Shown piece by piece: positions 17,530 through 25,868 of a stretch of DNA of 64,000 bases. The DNA is taken from assembly GCA_947448735.1 (NCBI GenBank), contig CANFOS010000014.1, positions 1 through 64,000 of the forward strand, in the 5' to 3' direction. The notes under the pieces are model-generated. The model saw nothing but the letters and a program-made list of their open reading frames with translations, had not been told where the DNA came from and made no database searches. Both the position numbers and the translations under genes were made by a program. The DNA comes from Comamonadaceae bacterium (GTDB lineage: Bacteria > Pseudomonadota > Gammaproteobacteria > Burkholderiales > Burkholderiaceae_C). The stretch's first letter is position 1. Each line of letters opens with the position of its first letter.

Positions 17530-18948
17530 TCAGGCGGCAGCGGCCAGCAGCGCCACCAGCGGGGCGGCGTCAGGTGCCTCGGGCAGGCGATTGAGCCACG
17601 CGATCATTGCTTCCATGTGCTGGTCCTGCGCGGCGCTGCGCTCGCGCGTCAGGTGCCAGCACAAGCGGAACTTGTCCTCGCGTTCCTGCGCGTTCAACGG
17701 CAGCAGCGGGTGCCCCCAGGCGTAAGGAATCTCGCGCGTGATGCGCTCGCCGCTGCTGAGCAACAGCGTCAGCGTCTGAGGATAGAAAGCGTTTGCGTTG
17801 GGATGCGGCTTTTCTTCGGTGACCACGCGCATCGCCAATGCTTCCAGCACCGGGTCACCCAGACGCTCGGGCACGAAAGTGGTGGGATCAACACCACCGA
17901 ACACGACTTCTGCTGCAGCCACGAAAGGGATACACAGGCGCGCATAGTTGGGGGGCGGCTGGTGAACCATGGGACGGCCCACCAGACGCATTCCTAACGG
18001 TGGCAGCGTGACGTGTAGGGACTGCACGCGCGCCAGCGCGTTGGACGCCGTGAGGCCCAGCTCCTGCCGCAGACCCCGCATGGCATGGATCACGCCGTGT
18101 GTCACCCGCCCGCTGGGAAAGGGCTTGTGCGACAGCTGCGTCACTTTCCAAGGGTCACCCATGGCGTCCAGCGCCGCAGGCAGCTCGTGGTCGTGCTCGA
18201 AGTTGGTGAAGAAGCCAAATCGGCCACCCAGCAGCTCGACCGGCGCGGTGATGCCCACGCGTGCCATGTCGTGGGCTTGCAGCGCATTGCGCGCAGCAAA
18301 CCCCATCTGCATGGCCAGCATCATCGAGCCTTCCTCGTGGGCCTGCATCGGGCCGCACATCTGCGAGTAACCAATGCCGTAGGCGTAACGCAATTGCTCG
18401 CGAGGCAGCGGGTCCAGGCATGCTAGGGCGGCCAGCGCCGAGAACACGCCGGTGGTGGCCGGGCGGAAAAAGAACATCGCGTTGCGCGTTGCACCCGACA
18501 GTGTGCAGGAAACCTCCAGTGCCACGGTGAAAGCGCGGATCAGGTCGCGGCCACTGGGCGGGCGGCCCAGCGCGGTCAGTTCGTCCACCTTGGCCATCAG
18601 CGCGCCGAAGATCGGCGGTGTGGGCAGGATCACGCCAGGTTCAAAGACGCAGTCGTATTCCAGCGCATGGCACTGGTAACCATTGATCAGCGCCGCCACC
18701 GGGCCTGGCGCCTGCAGGCCGGTGTTCCAGACCGAGGCAGCGGCCTCGCCCGGGGCGCCCCAGCGTGCCGATGTGGCCATGAGGGCGTCCATCCGGGGGG
18801 CCAGTTTTCCGGCGCAGGCCACGCCCACGGTATCGAGGAAAAACACCGTTGCCGCGCTCACCGCTTCGGGGGGCAGGTCGTCGAAGCGGGTGCGCTCTAT
18901 GAGGTCGAGAATGCGCTCGATCGGATCGTGATAGTGCTTGTCGGTCAT
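17530..18948 (-). CDS. MmgE/PrpD family protein
   Basis: 472 residues. This family includes 2-methylcitrate dehydratase, cis-aconitate decarboxylase and iminodisuccinate epimerase, all acting on tri- or dicarboxylates. Typical parts are the N-terminal VFFLDTVGVACAG, LINGYQCHALEYDCVFEP (position of the GAxxHxxDxDD motif of PrpD) and KPFPSGRVTHGVIHAM. The family His-Asp motif is weakly kept here (ALEYDCVF). The gene overlaps the enoyl-CoA hydratase upstream by ATGA. The reaction cannot be fixed from sequence. Confidence 0.85.
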   Translation of the reverse strand: MTDKHYHDPIERILDLIERTRFDDLPPEAVSAATVFFLDTVGVACAGKLAPRMDALMATSARWGAPGEAAASVWNTGLQAPGPVAALINGYQCHALEYDCVFEPGVILPTPPIFGALMAKVDELTALGRPPSGRDLIRAFTVALEVSCTLSGATRNAMFFFRPATTGVFSALAALACLDPLPREQLRYAYGIGYSQMCGPMQAHEEGSMMLAMQMGFAARNALQAHDMARVGITAPVELLGGRFGFFTNFEHDHELPAALDAMGDPWKVTQLSHKPFPSGRVTHGVIHAMRGLRQELGLTASNALARVQSLHVTLPPLGMRLVGRPMVHQPPPNYARLCIPFVAAAEVVFGGVDPTTFVPERLGDPVLEALAMRVVTEEKPHPNANAFYPQTLTLLLSSGERITREIPYAWGHPLLPLNAQEREDKFRLCWHLTRERSAAQDQHMEAMIAWLNRLPEAPDAAPLVALLAAAA

Positions 18949-19742
18949 GGCTCTGTACCCTGATGGTGGGAGGGAAAATCGGCCGGGCGCTTCTGCAGGA
19001 AGGCGTCGCGCCCCTCAGTGAAGTCCCGACCGTGGAACAGGTCGAGAAAGGCTTGCGCAGCTTGGGACAGTCCGACCTGGTCGTTCGCCGTCACAGCACG
19101 CAGGCCCTGCTTGATAGCCCGCGTACCATCGACCGAGTTGGCTGCGATAGCCCGCAGCAAGGCATCGGCCTGCGCGGCAAACTCCGCCACCGGCAAGACC
19201 TGGTTGACCAGCCCGCAGCCCAAGGCGCGCTCGGCTGTCCACAACTGGCCACCCATCAGCAATTCGCTGGCCGGGGCAAGGCCGCAAGCGCGCACCAGAC
19301 GGCGCAGATCGTCAGGGTGGTAGGACAGTCCGAGCCGGGCCGGGGTCACTGCAAAACGCGCCTGCGCGCTGGCGATGCGCAGGTCGCAGGCCACGGCCAG
19401 CGCAACGCCGCCGCCGACACAGGGGCCGTCGATCAGCGCCACCACCGGAAGCGGGCAGCGCTCCAGCGCGTCGACCGCGTCCTGGATCTCGCGCGCCGCC
19501 ACGGCACCTTCTCCAGGGGTGGTGTAGGTGTGTTCGAACTCACTGATGTCGGCGCCGGCCGCAAACAGGCCTGGCTGCACTCCCTGCAGTGTGAGCAGCC
19601 GGGTCTGCGATTGGGCAATGGCAGCGGCGACCAGGCCCGGCATGGCACGCCACATGGCGCGCGAGAACGCATTCTTGCGCGCCGGGTGGTTGATCACGAT
19701 GCGGGCGACCGGGCCGGTCTGGTGCAGCTCAAGCAGTTCCAT
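18945..19742 (-). CDS. Enoyl-CoA hydratase/isomerase family protein
   Basis: 265 residues, crotonase fold. The oxyanion-hole segment FAAGADISEFE and the second loop GPCVGGGVALAVACDLRIAS are clear. In the latter, the position of the first catalytic Glu of hydratases is not obviously kept, so isomerase, hydrolase or lyase activity is possible. The ATG at 19742 starts the family N-terminus MELLELHQTGPVARIVIN; an upstream in-frame extension crosses the operator and was rejected. It is the first gene of the unit with MmgE/PrpD, under site D. Confidence 0.85.
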   Translation of the reverse strand: MELLELHQTGPVARIVINHPARKNAFSRAMWRAMPGLVAAAIAQSQTRLLTLQGVQPGLFAAGADISEFEHTYTTPGEGAVAAREIQDAVDALERCPLPVVALIDGPCVGGGVALAVACDLRIASAQARFAVTPARLGLSYHPDDLRRLVRACGLAPASELLMGGQLWTAERALGCGLVNQVLPVAEFAAQADALLRAIAANSVDGTRAIKQGLRAVTANDQVGLSQAAQAFLDLFHGRDFTEGRDAFLQKRPADFPSHHQGTEP

Positions 19743-19774
19743 GGGTTGTCGTGGTGACCGCGGATGAACAGCGG

Positions 19775-19802
19775 TTGCGTTGTGGTTGCCAGCGATGATA
19801 AT
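19775..19802 (+). promoter_or_regulatory. Sigma-70-like promoter of the deacetylase/CoA-transferase unit
   Basis: TTGCGT, 16-bp spacer, GATAAT, with the operator core starting at 19804, directly after the -10 box. Predicted by eye. Confidence 0.5.
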
Positions 19803-19803
19803 A

Positions 19804-19813
19804 TGTCCGTACA
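19804..19813. promoter_or_regulatory. GntR-type operator, site D
   Basis: Core TGTCCGTACA on the plus strand (TGTACGGACA on the minus) in AATATGTCCGTACAAC, between the enoyl-CoA hydratase (minus) and the deacetylase-like gene (plus). Confidence 0.8.
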
Positions 19814-19892
19814 ACTTTGCAAGGCCTGCGTGCGGTTGTTTGTTGGCGGTGCAACCAGCGCTCAGGTATGTCGTCTGTCGGGGAGGAATTTC

Positions 19893-20780
19893 ATGCGTTA
19901 CCAGATCGGTCCCAAACCCTATGCCTGGCCCGGCGACGCCCGGCTGGCCCTGTCGGTGGTTGTCAACGTCGAGGAAGGGGCCGAAGCCAACATCCTCGAT
20001 GGCGACAAATACCCCGAGGCGGTCGACGAGATGGGTATTGCCCTCAAGCGCTCAGTGCGCAACCATGGCAACGAGTCCAACTACCGGTATGGCATCAACC
20101 GCGGCGCACCGCGTGTGATGCGGTTGCTGGAGCGCTACGGCATACGTGCCACCGTCACCGGCTGCGCCCTGGCCCTTGAGCGAGCGCCGGAACTCACGCG
20201 CGAAATCGTGCGTCAAGGCCACGAAGTCACCTCGCATGGCTACCGTTGGGCGCACCAGTTCACCATGAGCGAGGACGACGAGCGGGCGTACATCCGCAAG
20301 GCTGTGGCCTCAATCACGCAGACCACCGGGCGCCGGCCCCAGGGATGGTTGTCGCGTTACCTCACCACCGACAACACGCGCCGCCTGCTGATCGAGGAAG
20401 GTTTCCTCTACCACATGGATGATTTTTCCGACGATGCGCCGTTTTGGGACTCACGCGCGGGCAAGCCCATTGTGGTTTTGCCCTACCAGCTCGACAACAA
20501 CGACATGAAGATGTGGTCCGAGGGATCCTACACGCCAGACCAGTGGCTCAAGTACGCCAAAGACAACCTCGACTGGGCGCTGTCCGAGGGCGAACACGAG
20601 GTCAACGTGATGTCGATCGGTCTGCACCTGCGCATCATCGGACGGCCTGGTCGCATCGGGGCCCTGGAGCAATTTCTGGCCTACGCAGCCGAGCGCGCCG
20701 CCCAGCCGCGCGGGGTGTGGATCGCCACCCGCGAGGAGATCGCCCGGCACTTTGCCCACCACGTGCCCTGGCAGCCCTGA
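19893..20780 (+). CDS. Polysaccharide-deacetylase (CE4/PuuE-like) hydrolase, candidate cyclic imidase
   Basis: 295 residues, NodB-homology fold. The metal-binding His motif reads HEVTSHGYRW at about residue 110, and the N-terminus MRYQIGPKPYAWPG resembles PuuE-type allantoinases and cyclic imide hydrolases rather than sugar deacetylases. No signal peptide, so it acts in the cytoplasm on a small C-N substrate. GGGAGGAA precedes the ATG at 19893. Together with the amidase at 22148 it would give ring opening of a cyclic imide followed by half-amide hydrolysis. The family assignment is firm; the substrate is inference. Confidence 0.8.
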   Translation: MRYQIGPKPYAWPGDARLALSVVVNVEEGAEANILDGDKYPEAVDEMGIALKRSVRNHGNESNYRYGINRGAPRVMRLLERYGIRATVTGCALALERAPELTREIVRQGHEVTSHGYRWAHQFTMSEDDERAYIRKAVASITQTTGRRPQGWLSRYLTTDNTRRLLIEEGFLYHMDDFSDDAPFWDSRAGKPIVVLPYQLDNNDMKMWSEGSYTPDQWLKYAKDNLDWALSEGEHEVNVMSIGLHLRIIGRPGRIGALEQFLAYAAERAAQPRGVWIATREEIARHFAHHVPWQP

Positions 20781-20781
20781 G

Positions 20782-22026
20782 ATGGACTGGGCACGCTGGC
20801 TGCGGGCGGGTGACCACCTGGTCTGCTCGCACATGTCCAGCGAGCCGGTAGCCCTGCTTCAGTCGCTGGCGCACTCAGCGCCATCGTTGCCCCTGCACCT
20901 GATGCTGGGTGTGCCTTTTTCCGACGCCGCCGCAGCACTGCCGTCCAGTTGCGACATCACCGTCTACGGCGGCATGGGCAGTGCCGCGCGGCTTGCGCTG
21001 GCGCGGCCGGTGCACTTGAGCCTGTTGCGCTACAGCCTCTGCGGGCAGGTTTACCAGCAAGGCCTGTGGCCTGCCGATGTGGTGCTGTTGAGCCTGGCGC
21101 GGGACGCCGACGGAAGCCTGTACCTGGGGGCCTCGCACGGGCCAGCGCTGGCAGCGGCACGGCGCGCTCGGCACGTCATTGCCGAGGTCAATGCGCAGGC
21201 GCCCTGCTTGACCGGCGCACGCTGGCCCGACGACATCCCGCTGGCCGCCGTGGTCGAGGCAGACCACGCGCCGGCGCCGCTGCGCGAGGCTGCGCCGACC
21301 GAGGCCGAGCAAGCCATTGCGCGCCATGTGGCAGCACTGGTGCCCGACGGCGCCTGCGTGCAGGTCGGCATCGGAGCCCTGCCATCGGCGATGCTGGCTG
21401 CGCTGTCGTCGCACCGCCATCTGGGTGTGCACAGCGGCCAGTACACCGACAGCATGCAGGCGCTGGTCGACGCCGGCGCGGCGGACCACTCCCGCAAGAC
21501 GCTGGACGCGGGCGTGGCGGTGGTGGGCAGCGTTGTGGGCAGCAATGCGCTGTACCGCACTGCGCATCAGCATCCTGGTATTTGCCTGCGCGCGCCGGGC
21601 TACACCCACGATGCGGCGGTGATCGCAGGCCTGGACGACTTCTTCAGCCTCAACAGTGCGATCGAGGTCGATCTGCTGGGCAACGTCAATGCCGAGACCG
21701 TGACTGCGCAAGACGGCCGGTGGCGCTACGTGGGAGGCGTTGGCGGCCTGCCGGATTTCGTGCGGGCGGCACAGTGCGCGCGCCGTGGGCAGGCGGTGAT
21801 TGCGCTGCAGTCGCGGTCAGCGCGCCAGCAACCGCGCATCGTGGCCCGACTGAGCGGCCCCTGCACCGTGGCGGCCAGTGATGCCGACCTTGTCTGCACC
21901 GAGTACGGCGTGGCGCGCCTGCGCCATGCGAGTCTGGAGCAGCGTGTGCGCAGCATGCTGGCCATTGCCCATCCCGAAGACCGCGATGCGCTGGCCGCAG
22001 CGGCGCACGGTCTCGGCCTGTTGTAA
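20782..22026 (+). CDS. Acetyl-CoA hydrolase/4-hydroxybutyrate CoA-transferase family protein
   Basis: 414 residues. The segments VQVGIGALPSAML, LGVHSGQYTD and LNSAIEVDLLGNVNAE match Cat1/Cat2-type CoA-transferases, the last holding the Glu that carries CoA. Family members activate succinate, 4-hydroxybutyrate, itaconate or acetate. It starts 2 bp after the stop of the deacetylase-like gene, so its acid substrate is probably made by hydrolysis of the same compound. Itaconate CoA-transferases are in this family, which fits the CitE and MaoC genes of the cluster. The exact acid is open. Confidence 0.87.
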   Translation: MDWARWLRAGDHLVCSHMSSEPVALLQSLAHSAPSLPLHLMLGVPFSDAAAALPSSCDITVYGGMGSAARLALARPVHLSLLRYSLCGQVYQQGLWPADVVLLSLARDADGSLYLGASHGPALAAARRARHVIAEVNAQAPCLTGARWPDDIPLAAVVEADHAPAPLREAAPTEAEQAIARHVAALVPDGACVQVGIGALPSAMLAALSSHRHLGVHSGQYTDSMQALVDAGAADHSRKTLDAGVAVVGSVVGSNALYRTAHQHPGICLRAPGYTHDAAVIAGLDDFFSLNSAIEVDLLGNVNAETVTAQDGRWRYVGGVGGLPDFVRAAQCARRGQAVIALQSRSARQQPRIVARLSGPCTVAASDADLVCTEYGVARLRHASLEQRVRSMLAIAHPEDRDALAAAAHGLGLL

Positions 22027-22147
22027 GGACATAAATGCTGCATTGACTTGGCTTGTTGGACTATCAGGGCCACGGCTAGGCCTAAGAAGATCATCTGGAT
22101 GACCTTCGCCCCCTCCTGCATGGTCCTTCCTGCAGGGTGGTGCCTGC

Positions 22148-23455
22148 TCAGGGGCTGCGCGGCGGGTTGGGTGTCAGGGCGTTTTCGAGGACGGCGGACA
22201 GTTGCAACAGGGCCAGGTCGTGGCCGCGATGACCCACCACCTGCAGGCCGACCGGCAACGCCCCGGCTGGTACGGGCAAAGGCAGGCTGATGGCCGGCGC
22301 GCCATTCATGTTGGCCATCGCGGTGAAATCGGCCTGGTTGGCTGGCGCAGACGCGTCCATCGCAAATGCCACCTGTGGCGCGGTTGGCAACAAAACAGCG
22401 TCCAGCCCCTGGACAAGGATGTCGAGCCTTTCGCCGGTGCGCGCCACCTGTGCCACGGCCTGCCCCAGGTCGAGCGCCGACTTGCGCTCGATGTAGCGCA
22501 TCATGGCGAGCAGGTCGGCGGGAAGTACCTCGGGGCGTTCACGTAGCAGCGGAGCCAGGCGATGGTGCAGTTCAGCTTCGCACAGCAGCAGGCCAGCACG
22601 GCGGCTGGCACCGAGATCGCTGGCAGCCAGGTGCAGCGGCAAGGTGTCCATCGGCAGGACCTGTTGGAGTTGCGCGATGGCGGCATCAAAAGCGATGCAG
22701 ACCGCCTCGCTGGCGCCTAGCGCGGGCAGATCCTGCACCACGCCGATGCGCCAGCGCGCCGCCACCGGCCGCGGCGCCGACTGCAGGTGGGGAGCGGCGA
22801 TGCGCAACGCGGCAATGACGTCCTCCACACTTCGGGCCAGCAGACCAACGTGGTCCAGCCAGCGGCACAGGGTGTCGACGCCGTCAAGGCCCAAGGTCTC
22901 ATGGCTGGGTTTGAACCCGACCACACCGCAGTACGCGGCGGGGATTCGCACCGAGCCCATGGTGTCGCTGCCCAGTGCCAAGCCACACAGGCCAGCAGCC
23001 ACAGCCGCGCCCGAGCCGCCGCTCGAACCACCGGGCGTCAAGCCTGCACGCACCGGATTGAAACAGTTGCCGTAATCGGGGTTATGGTTGCTTGCACCGA
23101 GTGCCACCGGATGCATATTGAGCTTGCCCAGGCACGCCAGGCCCGCCGCACGCAGGCGTGCCACCACCGTGGCATCCCGCGACGCCTTGTGGGACAGTGC
23201 CCGCAGGCCCGAAGCGGTGGGCAGACCGGCAACGTCAAAGTTGTCCTTGACCGCAAAGCTGCTGCCCGCCAGCGGCGACTCCCCCCGACCCGGGGTCGGC
23301 GCCGGTGCGCGTGCGATATAGGTGTTGAGCGCCGGTTGCCAATGGTCGATCGCTTCGAGCTGCCATTGCAGCAGGGCTGCGGCGCTGATGTTCCCGGTCG
23401 CCACCGCGCGCGCCTGGTCGCTGGCACTGGCGAGCAGCAAGGGGTATGTCGCCAT
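22148..23455 (-). CDS. Amidase signature family hydrolase, candidate half-amidase
   Basis: 435 residues. The Ser-Ser-Lys triad is visible: Lys in SSFAVKDNFDVAG, then GGSSGGSGAAVAAG, and the nucleophile Ser in GSDTMGSVRIPAAYCGVVG. The ATG at 23455 follows the ligase stop by 5 bp; the frame is open further upstream but that part lies inside the ligase gene. In the cluster context it could release ammonia from a half-amide of a dicarboxylic acid. AtzF/allophanate hydrolase-like or general amidase roles are alternatives. Confidence 0.87.
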   Translation of the reverse strand: MATYPLLLASASDQARAVATGNISAAALLQWQLEAIDHWQPALNTYIARAPAPTPGRGESPLAGSSFAVKDNFDVAGLPTASGLRALSHKASRDATVVARLRAAGLACLGKLNMHPVALGASNHNPDYGNCFNPVRAGLTPGGSSGGSGAAVAAGLCGLALGSDTMGSVRIPAAYCGVVGFKPSHETLGLDGVDTLCRWLDHVGLLARSVEDVIAALRIAAPHLQSAPRPVAARWRIGVVQDLPALGASEAVCIAFDAAIAQLQQVLPMDTLPLHLAASDLGASRRAGLLLCEAELHHRLAPLLRERPEVLPADLLAMMRYIERKSALDLGQAVAQVARTGERLDILVQGLDAVLLPTAPQVAFAMDASAPANQADFTAMANMNGAPAISLPLPVPAGALPVGLQVVGHRGHDLALLQLSAVLENALTPNPPRSP

Positions 23456-23460
23456 GCGGC

Positions 23461-24849
23461 TCAGCCAAGCTTGCGCAGACGGACCGGTTTTTGCCGGGTC
23501 TCGACGCCGGTCAGCTCCGACAGCGACTTGAGCGGACACAACTGCACCTGCACGTCGACGCCGAGCCGGTGTTTGAGCCGGTCGTGGTACTGCTGCGACA
23601 GCGCCTGGTCGGCCGGCAACTCGCATTCGACCTTCACCAGCAGGTCCTCGCGCCCATTGGCGTCGCGCGACAGTTCACACAGGTACTCGCCACGAAATCC
23701 CGGCATGTCGGCCAGGATGGACGACAGCGCCTGCGGAAACACATTGATGCCGCGCAGCTTGACCATGCTGTCGCTGCGGCCCATGAATCCCTCCATGCGC
23801 CGAAACGGCAGGCCCAGTTGCGACACTCCGGGCAACAGCCGGGTCAGGTCGTGGGTATTGAACCGGATAATGGGAAAGATGTCTTCGGTGAACAGGCAGG
23901 TGACGACCAGGTCGCCGACCCCGCCATGCGGCACGGCGGCGCCGGTCTCGATGTCGCATATCTCGATCCAGTGGGCGTCTTCCATCACATGCATGCCATC
24001 GTGATCGGTGCCCTCGGCAGCAATCAGGCCGGTGTCGCCCACGCCGTACCAGTCGAACAATTCGGCGCCACCCCAGGCCTCGGACAAGGCCTGGCGGGCG
24101 TCCTTGGCCAGGTGGCCCGATATCATGCGCACGGGAATGTCACGACCCGGCTCCAGCCCTTGTTCACGGGCAACGTCGGCCAGGCGCTTGATGTAGTCAG
24201 CAAAACCCACGATCACCGTCGCGCCGAAGTCGCGCATGAACTCGACCTGCTTGACCGAGGGTGTCTCGACACCGGTTCCGGCGGCGAAGAACATCGCCGC
24301 AGTGTGGTGGATCACCGCCTCGCGCACGTAGTGCCCGCCGTTGACTGGCCCGTGGCCGTAGACCGAATGCACCATGTCGGTGGGGCGCAGACCCTGCATT
24401 TGGTAGGCACGGGCCAGCATCAGTGCGTGCACCTCGCGAGTGCGCGGGCTAAAGAGCAGTGGTTGCGGCCGACCCGTGGTGCCGCTGGTAGCGTGCAGGA
24501 TCATGGGGTAGATCTTGCCGTCGATGGGAATGTCGCGCCCGTGGTGATCCCCCAGCGGCGGGTGGCGCTCGATCGACGCCATCACCTCGTCCTTGCCAAA
24601 GCTGGGCAGTCGGGCAATGTCGTCGACGCTTCGGATGTCGCCCGGCTGGACACCCGCCTGGCCCCACAGACGCTGGTAGAAAGGCAACTGCCAGGCGCGC
24701 TTGAGCTGGCGCGCGAACAGGCGGTTTTGGTGTGCGCGCAATGCATCGGCGCCCATGCCCCTGAATCTGGCCATGAAGGCATCGCCGACCGGAAATGCCT
24801 CCATCAGCGCTTTGGTGTCGACGACTTCGTGGTAAGTGGTGTGCTGCAT
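23461..24849 (-). CDS. PaaK-like acyl-CoA ligase (phenylacetate-CoA ligase family)
   Basis: 462 residues, adenylate-forming enzyme. The P-loop ATSGTTGRPQPL is at about residue 119, EIxD-like adenine segment WYGVGDTGLIAAE follows, then MGRSDSMVKLRGINVFP, which marks the PaaK/F390-synthetase branch rather than acetyl-CoA synthetases. It activates a carboxylic acid with ATP and CoA. No ribosome binding site is evident before the ATG. The operator site E lies 18 bp upstream. It is followed by the amidase. Confidence 0.87.
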   Translation of the reverse strand: MQHTTYHEVVDTKALMEAFPVGDAFMARFRGMGADALRAHQNRLFARQLKRAWQLPFYQRLWGQAGVQPGDIRSVDDIARLPSFGKDEVMASIERHPPLGDHHGRDIPIDGKIYPMILHATSGTTGRPQPLLFSPRTREVHALMLARAYQMQGLRPTDMVHSVYGHGPVNGGHYVREAVIHHTAAMFFAAGTGVETPSVKQVEFMRDFGATVIVGFADYIKRLADVAREQGLEPGRDIPVRMISGHLAKDARQALSEAWGGAELFDWYGVGDTGLIAAEGTDHDGMHVMEDAHWIEICDIETGAAVPHGGVGDLVVTCLFTEDIFPIIRFNTHDLTRLLPGVSQLGLPFRRMEGFMGRSDSMVKLRGINVFPQALSSILADMPGFRGEYLCELSRDANGREDLLVKVECELPADQALSQQYHDRLKHRLGVDVQVQLCPLKSLSELTGVETRQKPVRLRKLG

Positions 24850-24866
24850 GAAGGAGGAAAGTTACT

Positions 24867-24876
24867 TGTCCGGACA
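24867..24876. promoter_or_regulatory. GntR-type operator, site E (autoregulatory)
   Basis: A perfect palindrome TGTCCGGACA, flanked by CT and TATT, between the ligase gene (minus) and the GntR regulator gene (plus). This suggests that the regulator controls itself and the divergent ligase/amidase unit. Confidence 0.82.
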
Positions 24877-24954
24877 TATTGTGATCCCGGGTTGTGCAAA
24901 AATCAAGACGACTGCTGTGCCTTTTCAGCATCGTGTACCCAACCCATCAACACC

Positions 24955-25683
24955 ATGACCAGCGAACCCTACTACCTTCAGATGTACCACGCGCTGGCCG
25001 AAAAGATCAAGGATGCACGGTATGCCGTAGGCACCACCTTGCCGACGGAACGCGAGCTGTGCGAGAGCTTCGGCGTCAGCCGTCACACCGCACGCGAGGC
25101 GCTGCGTCAGCTTGAGCAGCGCGGACTGATCACGCGCCGCCAGGGCTCGGGCTCGACGGTCGTGGCCCGCACACCACCGGTGCGTTATGAGCAGAGCATC
25201 CAGAGCATTGACGACCTGATGCAGCAGGGCAGCGCGAGCCGGCTGCAGGTGCTGGGTGGAGAGGAAATGGTGGCCGACGCCAACCAGTTCGCCAGCCAGA
25301 TCACCCTGATGTCCAAATTGCCATGTATCCGGGTGCGGTCGATACGGTACCTGCGCAACGATGTGCGACCGCTGGCGCTGGTGGATGTCTACGTGGCAGT
25401 GCGCACCAAGACGCAGGCGCGCAGGCTGCTGGGCCCTGACAGCGCAGCGCAGGAGATCGTGGCCACAGTCGATCCGTCGCGTCTGGACCGCATCGAGCAG
25501 GCCTTCAATGCCATCAACCTGGACGAGAACGCAGCCAAGTTGCTGCATGTGACGACCGGCGATGCTGCGTTCCAGACCATCCGCAACTATTTTGACCTCA
25601 ACGGTCGGCTGGTGGTCGTGGCGCATTCACTCTACCAGGGCCAGCTGTTCACATACGCCTCCACCCTGCGGCGCCACGGCTGA
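24955..25683 (+). CDS. GntR-family (HutC subfamily) transcription regulator of the cluster
   Basis: 242 residues. The winged helix-turn-helix is at about residues 5-70, with the GntR signature LPTERELCESFGVSRHTARE and the wing RQGSGSTV. The rest is a UTRA-type effector domain (IRVRSIRYLRNDVRPLALVDVYV), which places it in the HutC subfamily, usually repressors released by a pathway metabolite. It is the only regulator gene in the 10-31 kb cluster, and six copies of one palindrome lie at the promoters there, so it is the best candidate to bind them. The frame is open far upstream, but the ATG at 24955 fits the family N-terminus. Confidence 0.88.
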   Translation: MTSEPYYLQMYHALAEKIKDARYAVGTTLPTERELCESFGVSRHTAREALRQLEQRGLITRRQGSGSTVVARTPPVRYEQSIQSIDDLMQQGSASRLQVLGGEEMVADANQFASQITLMSKLPCIRVRSIRYLRNDVRPLALVDVYVAVRTKTQARRLLGPDSAAQEIVATVDPSRLDRIEQAFNAINLDENAAKLLHVTTGDAAFQTIRNYFDLNGRLVVVAHSLYQGQLFTYASTLRRHG

Positions 25684-25805
25684 CACCGCAAGGGCGCAGG
25701 CCACGTTGGCGCGCCGTCTGCCAGACGGCCCAGCGGACGCCAGCGCATCACGACCTGAGCGACAGGTCCACGCACGCCGGCAACCACCGGACAAAGGCCG
25801 CCAAG

Positions 25806-25835
25806 TTGACCTTACTGGCCCTGAGACCTTATACT
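25806..25835 (+). promoter_or_regulatory. Sigma-70-like promoter of the CitE operon
   Basis: TTGACC, 18-bp spacer, TATACT. The perfect operator palindrome begins on the very next base, so it would overlap the transcription start. Confidence 0.62.
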
Positions 25836-25845
25836 TGTCCGGACA
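25836..25845. promoter_or_regulatory. GntR-type operator, site F
   Basis: Perfect palindrome TGTCCGGACA in ACTTGTCCGGACATATT, nearly the same 17 bases as site E, 23 bp before the CitE start codon. Confidence 0.82.
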
Positions 25846-25868
25846 TATTTCAAGTCCAGCGTACTGCA

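Noticed and set aside
22035-22121. Hydrophobic peptide MIFLGLAVALIVQQAK on the minus strand, possible gene remnant
   Set aside because: Too short, no start signal, and it runs into an antisense frame of the CoA-transferase.
24850-24860. Strong AAGGAGGAAA on the plus strand before a TTG
   Set aside because: No meaningful frame follows from that TTG, and the GntR gene starts 90 bp later; on the minus strand it is not a ribosome binding site.
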